This document shows positions 8,171 to 16,195 of a DNA stretch of 64,000 nt, one piece after another. This DNA comes from Ensifer adhaerens (GTDB lineage: Bacteria > Pseudomonadota > Alphaproteobacteria > Rhizobiales > Rhizobiaceae): positions 3,275,001-3,339,000 of the forward strand of contig NZ_CP118610.1 in the NCBI RefSeq assembly GCF_028993555.1, in the 5' to 3' direction. Every line of letters begins with the position of its first letter. Position 1 is the first letter of the stretch. The translations under genes were made by a program, and so were the position numbers. The notes beneath the pieces were generated by a model, which had not been told where the DNA came from, ran no database searches, and saw only the letters and a list, made by a program, of their open reading frames with translations.

Positions 8171-9283
8171 ATGACCGAAACATCCCCGCAGAAGCCGATC
8201 CCCGTCACCGTGCTCACCGGTTATCTCGGCGCCGGCAAGACGACGCTGTTGAACCGCATTCTCAGCGAGAACCATGGCCGCAAATACGCTGTCATCGTCA
8301 ACGAGTTCGGCGAGATCGGCATCGACAACGACCTGATCGTGGAATCCGACGAGGAAATCTACGAGATGAACAACGGCTGCGTCTGCTGCACCGTGCGCGG
8401 CGACCTGATCCGCGTGGTGGAAGGCCTGATGCGCCGTCCCGGCCGTTTCGATGCGATCATCGTCGAGACCACAGGTCTTGCCGATCCGGTGCCGGTCGCC
8501 CAGACCTTCTTCATGGATGATGACGTGCGCGCCAAGACCGAGCTCGACGCCGTGGTGGCGCTGGTCGACGCCAAGCATCTGCCGTTGCGCCTGAAGGACA
8601 GCCGCGAGGCCGAAGACCAGATCGCCTTCGCCGACGTCGTGCTGCTCAACAAGACCGACCTCGTCACGCCCGAGGAACTGGAGCGCATCGAGGCGACCGT
8701 GCGCGTCATCAACCCGTCGGCCCGCATCTATCGCACGCAGCGTTCCGACATCGATCTCGCCAAGGTCCTCGACCAGGGCGCCTTCAACCTGGAAAGGGCG
8801 CTCGAAAACGACCCGCATTTCCTCGACCAGGACGATCATGACCATGATCACGTCTGCGGCCCGGATTGCGGTCACGATCACCACCATCACGATCATGACC
8901 ACCACCACCATGATCATGACCACGATCACGACCATCATCATCATCACCACCACGACCACGCCCCCTCGCCGATCCATGACGTGACGGTGCAGTCGATCTC
9001 GCTGCGCGGCGGCGAGATGAACCCGGACCGCTTCTTCCCCTGGATCCAGAAGATCACCCAGACGGACGGCCCGAACATCCTGCGCCTCAAGGGCATCATC
9101 GCCTTTGCCGGCGACGCCGAGCGTTACGTCGTCCAGGGCGTGCACATGATCATCGAGGGCGACCACCAGCGTGCCTGGAAAGATGGCGAGAAGCGCGAAA
9201 GCCGCCTCGTCTTCATCGGCCGCGATCTCGACCGCGAGAAGCTCGAGCGCACGTTCAAGGCATGCGAGGCGCAGCCGAACTGA
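8171..9283 (+). CDS. COG0523/CobW family GTPase with His-rich metal loop
   Basis: G3E-family P-loop GTPase of 370 residues, a putative metallochaperone. Walker A GYLGAGKTT is near residue 17, the metal-site CxCC (NNGCVCCTVRGDL) near 69, NKTD specificity near 160. Residues about 222-264 are a His/Asp-rich stretch, and the CobW C-terminal domain follows. The His loop and CxCC suggest Zn2+ or another transition metal rather than cobalamin synthesis. The ATG at 8171 follows GAGG and gives the family start; an upstream in-frame ATG at 8117 is possible. The stop overlaps the WD40 start (TGATG), so the two are translationally coupled. Confidence 0.9.
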   Translation: MTETSPQKPIPVTVLTGYLGAGKTTLLNRILSENHGRKYAVIVNEFGEIGIDNDLIVESDEEIYEMNNGCVCCTVRGDLIRVVEGLMRRPGRFDAIIVETTGLADPVPVAQTFFMDDDVRAKTELDAVVALVDAKHLPLRLKDSREAEDQIAFADVVLLNKTDLVTPEELERIEATVRVINPSARIYRTQRSDIDLAKVLDQGAFNLERALENDPHFLDQDDHDHDHVCGPDCGHDHHHHDHDHHHHDHDHDHDHHHHHHHDHAPSPIHDVTVQSISLRGGEMNPDRFFPWIQKITQTDGPNILRLKGIIAFAGDAERYVVQGVHMIIEGDHQRAWKDGEKRESRLVFIGRDLDREKLERTFKACEAQPN

Positions 9284-10272
9284 TGCCGACTGTCGCTCCC
9301 CTCGATCTTGAAGGTCATGTCGTCGGCGTGGCCTTTCTCAAAGGTGTCCCCTTCTTCGCTGAAGCCACCGGTGCCATCCACCGCCTCGACCTCGGTCACA
9401 AGACGACGGAGGTCCATGAGGGCCTGCTGTCGCTCGTCGTCGACGAAGCCAACGACACGCTGCTGACCGGCGGCGAAGACGGCAAGATCATGCGCACCGG
9501 TGCCGACGGCGCGACGTCGCTGGTCGCCGAGGCGCCGCGCAAGTGGATCGCCCAGGTTGCCGCCGGACCTCAAGGTGCGGTCGGTTACGCCTATGGCAAG
9601 ACCACCCACGTGCGGCTTGCCGATGGCACGACGAAGGAGTTTGCCGAGGAACGCACCGTGGAGGGCCTCGCCTTTGCGCCGAAAGGCCTGCGCATCGCCG
9701 CGGCCCGTTACAATGGCGTGTCCATGCATTGGGTTGGAACCTCCGGCCAGCCGATTGATCTCGAATGGAAGGGCGCCCATACCGGCGTCACCTTCTCGCC
9801 CGATGGCCGCTTTCTCGTCACCACCATGCAGGAAAACGCGCTGCACGGCTGGAAGCTAGACGCCAAGCCCGGCGCCGAGGCGCGCCATATGCGCATGACC
9901 GGTTATCCCGCCAAGGTGAAGTCGCTCTCCTGGTCGGCCAAGGGCAAGTGGCTCGCCTCCTCGGGCGCACCGGCCGCAATCGTCTGGCCCTTCCAGGGCA
10001 AGGACGGGCCGATGGGCAAGGCGCCGCTCGAACTCGGCACCCGCGCAGACATCATGGTGACCGCCGTCTGCTGTCACCCGGCCGAAGACATCGTGGCGAT
10101 CGGCTATCAGGACGGCATGATCCTCGGCGCACGCTTTGCCGACAGCAAGGAAGTGCTGTTGCGTCGTCCGGGCAAGGGCGCCATCACCGCCATGGCCTGG
10201 AACAAGGACGGCAAGCAGCTGGCCTTCGGTTCGGCCGAGGGCGACTGCGGCGTCGTCGACATCGCCGGATAG
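9283..10272 (+). CDS. WD40-repeat protein coupled to the COG0523 GTPase
   Basis: Predicted beta-propeller of 329 residues without signal peptide or membrane segment. Repeated blocks of the kind (h)SPDGRFLVTT, WSAKGKWLASSG, CHPAEDIVAIGYQDG, WNKDGKQLAFGSAEG recur about every 40 residues. The start ATG overlaps the GTPase stop by one base, and cysE begins 10 bp after its stop, giving a tight three-gene operon. Such propellers are scaffolds; a partner role for the GTPase is inferred from the coupling. No catalytic motif is seen. Confidence 0.82.
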   Translation: MPTVAPLDLEGHVVGVAFLKGVPFFAEATGAIHRLDLGHKTTEVHEGLLSLVVDEANDTLLTGGEDGKIMRTGADGATSLVAEAPRKWIAQVAAGPQGAVGYAYGKTTHVRLADGTTKEFAEERTVEGLAFAPKGLRIAAARYNGVSMHWVGTSGQPIDLEWKGAHTGVTFSPDGRFLVTTMQENALHGWKLDAKPGAEARHMRMTGYPAKVKSLSWSAKGKWLASSGAPAAIVWPFQGKDGPMGKAPLELGTRADIMVTAVCCHPAEDIVAIGYQDGMILGARFADSKEVLLRRPGKGAITAMAWNKDGKQLAFGSAEGDCGVVDIAG

Positions 10273-10282
10273 CGGACAAGCC

Positions 10283-11110
10283 ATGACCGCATTGATTGAG
10301 ACGCAACAATACGCAGGCTCACTCGCCGCACCGCTCGGTGACGGTGAGGTGTGGGAGCTTGTGCGCGCGGAAGCGCAGGCGCTCGCCACACGCGAGCCGG
10401 TCATGGGGCCAGCCCTGACGCTGGTCACCGATGCCGGGTCAAATGCCGAGCTTGTGGCAGGCGTCCTTGCAGCACCCCTAGCCCTCGCACGCACGGACGA
10501 ACAGTCGCTTGCATCTCTGCTTGCGGCTGTCTTCAACACCAACCCGCAGATCCTGCTTGCAACCGAAGCAGACCTGCAGGCGGTGATGGAGCGTGACCCC
10601 GCCTGCCCGGGCTTCCTGCACGTACTTGTCAATCTCAAGGGCTTCCAGGCGCTGCAGACCTATCGGGCTGCCCATCAGCTGTGGTTCGATGGCCGCAAAG
10701 AGGTCGCCAGCTGGCTGTCGAACCTCGCCTCGCTCGTCTTCGGGCCCGACATTCACCCGGCCGCCTGCATCGGCAAGGCCGTGATGCTCGACCACGGCTC
10801 CGGCATCGTCATCGGCGAGACCTCGGTCATCGAAGACCAGGTCTCGATCCTGCAGAACGTCACGCTTGGCGGCACCGGCAAGGAGACAGGCGACCGCCAC
10901 CCGAAGATCCGTCGCGGCGTGATGATCGGCGCTGGCGCCAAGATCCTCGGCAACATCGAAGTCGGTGCCTTCAGCAAGGTCGCGGCCGGCAGCGTCGTCT
11001 TGAAGTCCGTTCCGCCGCGCACCACGGTCGCGGGCGTGCCGGCAACGGTCGTGCGCATCCATCGCGTCGACGAGGTGCCAGCAGCCGAGATGGACCAGAC
11101 GATCGTCTGA
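10283..11110 (+). CDS. cysE: Serine O-acetyltransferase
   Basis: Makes O-acetylserine from serine and acetyl-CoA, the first committed step of cysteine synthesis. 275 residues: an N-terminal helical domain (EVWELVRAEAQALATREP) and a C-terminal left-handed beta-helix of hexapeptide repeats with DHGSGIVIGETSVI, NVTLGGTGKETGDRHPKI and GAGAKILGNIEVG. The catalytic His is in LDHGSGIV. The true start is the ATG at 10283, 10 bp after the WD40 stop. Location downstream of a putative metal chaperone is unusual for cysE and may tie cysteine supply to metal handling; that is an inference. Confidence 0.92.
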   Translation: MTALIETQQYAGSLAAPLGDGEVWELVRAEAQALATREPVMGPALTLVTDAGSNAELVAGVLAAPLALARTDEQSLASLLAAVFNTNPQILLATEADLQAVMERDPACPGFLHVLVNLKGFQALQTYRAAHQLWFDGRKEVASWLSNLASLVFGPDIHPAACIGKAVMLDHGSGIVIGETSVIEDQVSILQNVTLGGTGKETGDRHPKIRRGVMIGAGAKILGNIEVGAFSKVAAGSVVLKSVPPRTTVAGVPATVVRIHRVDEVPAAEMDQTIV

Positions 11111-11126
11111 TCCATCGCAACGCGCG

Positions 11127-12314
11127 TCAGATCTTCACGAGCGCGGCAGTCACGTACATGAAGGCGGCGCCGGCAGCGAGCCCGGCCAAGACGGGCGGCG
11201 TCAGGAACACGTCGCGCCCGCGTTCGCTTTGCCGCCTCAAGTAAGCGCCGACTTCGACAATCACCTGCAGGATCGCGCCTGCACCGACCGCGAGCGCCAA
11301 CGCGGACCACTGCGCCGAGGCTGCAAGACTGCCGAGCCACATGCCGATAACAGCCGGACCGCCGGCAAGCAGCGTCAGCCCGACGAAGGTCCACAAGGAT
11401 GGCCTTTTTTTCAGGATCGGAGCGGCAATGCCGATGCCCTCGGTGACGTTGTGGAGCGCAAAGCCGAGCACCAGGAAGGTACCGAGCCCGGCGGAGCCCG
11501 CCGCAAAGGCTGCACCGATCGCCAGCCCCTCGCCGAGATTGTGCAGGCCGATGCCGAGCGCGATGTAGGTGGATAGCGCCACCCCGGCTGGCGCACCACT
11601 TCGCCGCCCGATTGCCATCAAGAGCAGGAAACTGCTTAAGGCCGCCAGCACCACCATGACCGGCCCCTGGAAAATCGCCGCCGTCTCGCTGGCAAGCTCC
11701 AATGCCTCGGCGCCGGCGTCTACCAACAGGAAGCCGAGAAGGCCGATCGTCAGCGACAGCAGAAACGCCATGCCCTCCCGGCCGACGTCGCGCAGTACAG
11801 GATAGAACATCAAGCCAACGGCCACCGGCACGATACCGACGATGATGCCGACCATCGCCTGCAGTCGCATTTGGCCTGTCGTTGCCTGCGGCGTCGGCAC
11901 GGCGACGGCAATGTCATGCGCAAATGTGGCGCCGGTGCTGGTTACCACCTTCACCGCATGCGCCTCGCCCAGCATCCATGGGAAAGGCAGTTTCAGCCAC
12001 GCAGCCCTGCCGCGCGCGATCGGCCCCGGCGGGTCCTGGGTGAATTGCCAATAGGCGTCATCCACCTGAACCTGCGCCACGGTCATCGGCTCCGAACCGC
12101 CGGCACGAACCAGCAGGCGAAGACCGCCTTCGTCGAACACGGTTCGCTCGAAGGTCAGGTTTTCGACGGGCGGCGCACCGTTGCGAAAGCCCGAAAGCGG
12201 GTCCGTCGACAGGATCCAGGCAACGGCGACACCAAATGCCAGCAGCGGCAGCGCCAGCCATACCAGATTGGTCCTTGCCGCGCGGATCGCGGCCCGCGGA
12301 AGCATCTCGTTCAT
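11127..12314 (-). CDS. ZIP family metal transporter with extracytoplasmic N-terminal domain
   Basis: 395-residue membrane protein. A first transmembrane segment (about 18-36) is followed by about 105 extracytoplasmic residues (37-145), then a ZIP core of about seven or eight helices. The ZIP metal-site motifs are LHNLGEGLAIG and LHNVTEGIGI, each with HNxxEG. ZIP proteins bring Zn2+, Fe2+ or Mn2+ into the cytoplasm; the extra N-terminal domain is not part of the standard family. The start overlaps the stop of the multicopper oxidase (ATGA at 12311-12314), so translation is coupled. It ends 17 bp from the cysE stop, convergently. Confidence 0.83.
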   Translation of the reverse strand: MNEMLPRAAIRAARTNLVWLALPLLAFGVAVAWILSTDPLSGFRNGAPPVENLTFERTVFDEGGLRLLVRAGGSEPMTVAQVQVDDAYWQFTQDPPGPIARGRAAWLKLPFPWMLGEAHAVKVVTSTGATFAHDIAVAVPTPQATTGQMRLQAMVGIIVGIVPVAVGLMFYPVLRDVGREGMAFLLSLTIGLLGFLLVDAGAEALELASETAAIFQGPVMVVLAALSSFLLLMAIGRRSGAPAGVALSTYIALGIGLHNLGEGLAIGAAFAAGSAGLGTFLVLGFALHNVTEGIGIAAPILKKRPSLWTFVGLTLLAGGPAVIGMWLGSLAASAQWSALALAVGAGAILQVIVEVGAYLRRQSERGRDVFLTPPVLAGLAAGAAFMYVTAALVKI

Positions 12315-13438
12315 GCCAGCGCCTCCACAACGTCGAACATGCCGACCCAGCCGAGTTCGGTAAACTCGGTCTGGTGCGGATGGAACATGTAGAGCCCGGG
12401 CTCATGCTCGGCGAAGGTGAACTCCAGAATGCCGCGCTGCGCCTGGCACTGGGTGATGAGGTCGACCGTCTTCAATGTCGGCGTCAGCGTCGTTCCCTGA
12501 TCATAGTAGTCGAAGAAATTGGCGTGCAGATGGAAGGAGTTGATCGGATCGAACTCGATGACGTTGATCAGGTAGATGCGCACCGGTTTGCCCTTCACGA
12601 TCCGGATTGGCCGCTTCATGAAGGCGTGCGCGACCGTGTTGACCGCATAGAACTCGTTCTCCGCATCGAAATTGGTGTCGAAGGCGTTCATCACCATCAC
12701 CAACTCCTGCCAGCCGGTATTCTCGGGCGTGCCGAGCAGCCGGGAGCGGGCGACATCAGCATGCTCCGGGTGGCGCTCCGGGTCGGGGTCGATGACGAAG
12801 GCGCCGTACATGCCCTTGTGGATGTGCCGGCGCAGCGGCATCGCATGGCAGTGATAGAGGTGGCAGCCAAACGGTTTGGCGTCGAACTCGTAGATGAACT
12901 CGTCACCGGGATCGACCATGCCGGCGCCCGGCACGCCATCCATGCGCGCGGCGTGAATGCCATGAAAATGGATCGAGTGGGGATGAGACGCGTAGTTGCG
13001 AAAGACGATCCGCAGACGCTCGCCCTCCTTGGCCCGCAGTGCCGGTCCCGGAACACGGCCGTTATAGGTCCAGGCGGGAAACTTGATGCCGGGCGCAATC
13101 TCGATCTCGCGATCCTCGGCCGTCATTTCGAAGGTGCGCAGCGTCCGACCGTCCGGGAGCGTCGACACCGTTCCCGTATCCCAGTCGGTCAGCATATCCG
13201 TCGGGTCGAAGCCGTTGGCTGCGCTGTCGACGTCGCCGACCGTCATCATGGCGCCATGCCCCATGGAAGGCATCGGATCCGCAGCATCCGCGATCGCCTG
13301 CGCGCCATGGCCGGCATGGTTTGCCGGTTGCTGCCCCATCGCGACGCTGGTGCAGATCGCGGTTCCGCCCGCCGCTGCCAGCCCGCCCATCAGGAGACTG
13401 CGTCGGCGGAGCAGGTCCTGCCTTGTCTGCTTTTCCAT
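12311..13438 (-). CDS. Two-domain multicopper oxidase, Tat-exported
   Basis: 375 residues from the ATG at 13438, which has an AGGGGG ribosome site; a longer open frame to 13567 lacks these signals. The N-terminus has a twin-arginine type signal (LLRRRSLLMGGLAAAGG). Four HxH copper pairs are visible: HSIHFHG, HLYHCHAMPLRRHIHKGM, FHLHANFF and FHPHQTEF. The type-1 Cys is present only in the first domain; the equivalent of the C-terminal HCH is HPH. That is the layout of type C two-domain oxidases. It would oxidise a metal ion or organic substrate outside the cytoplasmic membrane, and is first in an operon with a ZIP transporter. Confidence 0.87.
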   Translation of the reverse strand: MEKQTRQDLLRRRSLLMGGLAAAGGTAICTSVAMGQQPANHAGHGAQAIADAADPMPSMGHGAMMTVGDVDSAANGFDPTDMLTDWDTGTVSTLPDGRTLRTFEMTAEDREIEIAPGIKFPAWTYNGRVPGPALRAKEGERLRIVFRNYASHPHSIHFHGIHAARMDGVPGAGMVDPGDEFIYEFDAKPFGCHLYHCHAMPLRRHIHKGMYGAFVIDPDPERHPEHADVARSRLLGTPENTGWQELVMVMNAFDTNFDAENEFYAVNTVAHAFMKRPIRIVKGKPVRIYLINVIEFDPINSFHLHANFFDYYDQGTTLTPTLKTVDLITQCQAQRGILEFTFAEHEPGLYMFHPHQTEFTELGWVGMFDVVEALA

Positions 13439-13517
13439 CTTGCCCCCTCGATCGATCGGCCACCCTGCGCCGCCGAACTGATTTACGTCTGTTGACGAAG
13501 CGCATGGCAGCACTTCT

Positions 13518-13566
13518 TGCGAATGATTCGCATCTATACCAATAGTGCAAATGCAACTCATTCGCA
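13518..13566. promoter_or_regulatory. Two Fur/Mur-like palindromes upstream of the oxidase-ZIP operon
   Basis: TGCGAAT-G-ATTCGCA (13518-13532) is a perfect 7-1-7 palindrome that matches the 7-1-7 architecture of Fur boxes (TGATAAT-N-ATTATCA) at 11 of 15 positions. A second, TGCAAATG-N5-CATTCGCA (13546-13566), has arms matching at 7 of 8 positions. Both lie 80-130 bp upstream of the oxidase ATG. In rhizobia the Fur homologue is Mur, a manganese-responsive repressor, and iron is sensed by RirA and Irr; which protein binds here is inference. Confidence 0.5.
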
Positions 13567-13632
13567 ACTAAATGAGAAACGATACCGGGAGCGGCCTCAA
13601 CCGGATAAGTCGTTGTCTGCTCCTCAAGCAGA

Positions 13633-13665
13633 AACGTCCCCGAAGGCGCTTGCTTCGAGGACGTT
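13633..13665. terminator. Hairpin, probable terminator
   Basis: Arms 13633-13645 and 13653-13665 pair at 12 of 13 positions around a 7 nt loop. It lies 66 bp past the stop of the minus-strand gene at 13731-14177. A short T-run follows on the minus strand only, so termination of that gene is the likely job. The T-run is weak. Confidence 0.4.
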
Positions 13666-13730
13666 GTTCGGAGCCGGGCATGTGAGGCGAAAGCGAGCTG
13701 CCCGTCTGGCTGTATTCGGCGGCGCCAGCC

Positions 13731-14177
13731 TCACCATTCGAGTTCGAGTTGGGGAAGCCCGTTCGAGGTCTTCTCGATCGTACGCCCGGTCTCGTCCACC
13801 GTGGCAGTCACCCGTTGGCGAAAGGCCGAGAAGCTCTCGAAGGTGACGACGTCGACCGGCTCGTCGAATTTCATCGTCAGGCGATAGCGCCCCGGCTGCG
13901 CCGTCAGCGCCTGTACCGACAGGATCTCGCCTTCGAAAGCCTGGCCGAGATAACGCCCCCTCACCCTCGCCCCGAGCATCCAGGGATTGAAGGGCGGTCG
14001 GTTGCCGACGGCGGCGTGCAGCGTGTTCCAGTCGCGAAAACCGTATTGCGCGGCGATCAGTTCGAGCGAGCGGGAATGCCCGATGGTTTCGCCTTCGGAT
14101 GCGAGGCGGGTGCGCAGGCGCTTTGCCTGATCTTTCAGGGCATCGAGTGAGGGAAGCGTGGTTGATCCGCGCGTCAT
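13731..14177 (-). CDS. Glyoxalase-superfamily (Glyoxalase_8-like) protein
   Basis: 148 residues from the ATG at 14177, which has a GGAGA site. The N-terminal block LKDQAKRLRTRLASEGETIGHSRSLELIAAQYGFRDWNTLHAAVGNRP is the hallmark of a small family annotated as glyoxalase-related. The C-terminal half (VRGRYLGQAFEGEILSVQ...VTFESFSAFRQRVTATVDETG) looks like a small beta domain. No catalytic metal site is evident. The function is unknown; it stands alone between a terminator-like hairpin and the LysE gene on the other strand. Confidence 0.75.
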   Translation of the reverse strand: MTRGSTTLPSLDALKDQAKRLRTRLASEGETIGHSRSLELIAAQYGFRDWNTLHAAVGNRPPFNPWMLGARVRGRYLGQAFEGEILSVQALTAQPGRYRLTMKFDEPVDVVTFESFSAFRQRVTATVDETGRTIEKTSNGLPQLELEW

Positions 14178-14458
14178 GAGATGGTCTCCTGCAGCGGCAT
14201 GCCTTCCTTGGAGATGGGTGCCCGCATTGCCACCGGTTCGCATGCCGTTTCGGCTGACCGTGTCTCGAAGAAGGACTTCACCAAAGCATGACGCTCGCGG
14301 ACGGCAGGGACCTTCACCCTGCCGTTCCCATAGGGGATCCAGGCTACACTGTCAAACTTGGCCCGCAACGGCGGCGGTCCTGCCGGCGTAGAAGATGATT
14401 GCACACGCGCAAAAGCTGTGGGACGACTACGGCGCGGAAGACGCAAGGGGAGAACATC

Positions 14459-15094
14459 ATGACCGACATGACGATACTCGCATTCGCGCTGGTTGCCTTC
14501 ATCGGCATCGCGACACCGGGCCCGACGGTTCTGCTCGCGCTCACCAACGGCTCGCGCTATGGCGTGAAGCGCGCCACGGCCGGCATGATCGGTGCTATGC
14601 TCTCCGATTTCGTGCTGATTGGCGCGGTCGCCCTCGGTCTCGGCGCGCTCCTCGCCGCGTCCGAGTTCTGGTTCACCGTCGTCAAATGGCTGGGCGCCGC
14701 TTACCTCGCCTTCCTTGGCATCATGCTGTTGCGGTCGAAGGGGACGATCCAGGTCTCAACCGAGGCAAGCGGCTCGGGTCATCCCGTTTCCTCTGTATCC
14801 ATCTTCTTCAAGAGCTTCCTCGTCGCAGTCACCAACCCCAAGGGCTACCTGTTCTTCACTGCCTTCCTGCCGCAGTTCATCGACGCCGCCGCGCCGCAAG
14901 CGCCACAATATGCCATCCTGGCGCTCGTCTTTGCTTCGGTCGATCTTGCGGTGATGTTCGGTTACGCGCTGCTCGGCGCGCAGGCGACGGCCTTCCTCAA
15001 GCACTCCGGAGCCGTCTGGCTCGATCGGCTTTGTGGCGGCGCGTTGCTGGCGCTCGCCGGCTCGCTCGCGTTGTACCGCCGCGCAACCGCCTGA
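14459..15094 (+). CDS. LysE/RhtB family amino-acid exporter
   Basis: Inner-membrane exporter of 211 residues with six hydrophobic segments. The family signature ATPGPTVLLALTNGSRYGVKRA lies in the first loop, and the TNPKGYLFFTAFLPQFID motif in the middle. Family members export amino acids or homoserine lactones; the substrate is not predictable. The ATG at 14459 has an AGGGGAGA site; an open frame begins earlier at 14399 but lacks one. The next gene starts one base after its stop, so the two are an operon. The 281 bp upstream (14178-14458) show no further gene. Confidence 0.88.
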   Translation: MTDMTILAFALVAFIGIATPGPTVLLALTNGSRYGVKRATAGMIGAMLSDFVLIGAVALGLGALLAASEFWFTVVKWLGAAYLAFLGIMLLRSKGTIQVSTEASGSGHPVSSVSIFFKSFLVAVTNPKGYLFFTAFLPQFIDAAAPQAPQYAILALVFASVDLAVMFGYALLGAQATAFLKHSGAVWLDRLCGGALLALAGSLALYRRATA

Positions 15095-15095
15095 C

Positions 15096-15677
15096 ATGCT
15101 CTTTCGGCAGGCCGTTCTCTCCGGCATCGCCGATGGCAGCGTGACCGTGGCCTTCCGCCGCTGGACGAGGCCGACCGTCAAGACCGGTGGCACGCTGCGC
15201 ACCGCAATCGGTGTGCTTGCCATCGATGCCGTCGATGAAATCCAGGAACATGCAATCACCGACGACGACGCCCGCCAGGCCGGCTATGCTGATCGCGGCG
15301 CTCTCCTGGTGGAGCTCGTTGCACGACCGGACAGCCGTTGCTACCGCATCGCCTTTCATCGCGAGGGCGACGATCCGCGCATCACGCTGCGCCAAACAGT
15401 CAGCCTCGGCAACGATGAGCGCTCAGACATCGAGCGCAAGCTTGCGCGCTTCGACCGTAGCGCAGGCATGGCTTGGACGCTCCCCGTGCTGCGGTTGATC
15501 GCTGCCCGAGACGGAATGACCGCTGCCGAGCTGAGCGCGGCCGTCGGCATGGAAAAGTTGAAGCTCAAGGCCCGCATCCGCAAGCTGAAGGAACTCGGGC
15601 TCACGGAAAGCCTGACCGTCGGTTATCGTCTGTCCGAGCGCGGTCACGCCTATCTCGAGAGCGGACAAGCGGGATAA
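15096..15677 (+). CDS. ASCH/PUA-like domain plus winged-helix protein, unknown function
   Basis: 193 residues, not confidently assigned. The N-terminal half (GSVTVAFRRWTRPTVKTGGTLRT...IGVLAIDAVDEI) resembles ASCH domains, which are PUA-like RNA-binding folds. The C-terminal half (LPVLRLIAARDGMTAAELSAAVGMEKLKLKARIRKLKELGLTESL) reads as a winged helix-turn-helix. It starts one base after the LysE stop and should be co-translated with it. A combined RNA- and DNA-binding protein is an inference. Confidence 0.7.
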   Translation: MLFRQAVLSGIADGSVTVAFRRWTRPTVKTGGTLRTAIGVLAIDAVDEIQEHAITDDDARQAGYADRGALLVELVARPDSRCYRIAFHREGDDPRITLRQTVSLGNDERSDIERKLARFDRSAGMAWTLPVLRLIAARDGMTAAELSAAVGMEKLKLKARIRKLKELGLTESLTVGYRLSERGHAYLESGQAG

Positions 15678-15763
15678 CCGGAACACCGTATGAAAGGCGA
15701 ATGACGCCGAAGGCACCATCCGTACTTCGCTTGAAGCCGCCAATCAGCACGAGGACGCAGGAC

Positions 15764-16195
15764 ATGATCGGCTACACGATGATCGGGACGACGGACCTGA
15801 AACGCGCAGAGCGTTTCTACGATCCGCTGATGACGCTGATCGGCCAGGAACGCTGCTATTGCGACGAGCAGGTTTCCTCGTGGGACCGAAAGGACGACGA
15901 CAAGGCACCGCGTTTCTTCGCCTGCTACCCGTTCGATACGCGTCCCGCCTTGGTCGGCAACGGCGCCATGACGGCCTTCCTGGTGGAAAGCGCCAAACTC
16001 ATCGACCGCCTGTTCGAAACCGCAATGGAGCGCGGCGGCAGCGAAGAGGGAAAACCCGGCTTCCGCCCTCAATACGGAGACGGCTTCTGCGCCGCCTATG
16101 TGCGCGACCCGGACGGCAACAAGCTTGCGTTTGTCTGCTACGACGCCCGTAAGCAGGAGGACGCCGCCTGGTCGGCGCCTTTCCCGGCAAACTAG
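15764..16195 (+). CDS. VOC family protein (glyoxalase/dioxygenase fold)
   Basis: 143 residues, beginning MIGYTMIGTTDLKRAERFYDPLM, the standard first betaalphabeta unit, and ending with RDPDGNKLAFVCYD, the second metal-side motif. The family covers glyoxalase I, ring-cleavage dioxygenases and antibiotic-binding proteins; the substrate is unknown. The ATG at 15764 follows GGACGCAGGAC; an in-frame ATG at 15701 would add 21 residues with no homology visible. Its TAG stop is shared with the oppositely oriented LysE gene through a CTAG palindrome. Confidence 0.82.
   Translation: MIGYTMIGTTDLKRAERFYDPLMTLIGQERCYCDEQVSSWDRKDDDKAPRFFACYPFDTRPALVGNGAMTAFLVESAKLIDRLFETAMERGGSEEGKPGFRPQYGDGFCAAYVRDPDGNKLAFVCYDARKQEDAAWSAPFPAN

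Noticed and set aside
8870..8965. Repetitive CAC/GAT-rich stretch that looks like a tandem repeat or CRISPR
   Set aside because: It codes in frame for the His/Asp-rich loop of the COG0523 GTPase; there are no unique spacers.
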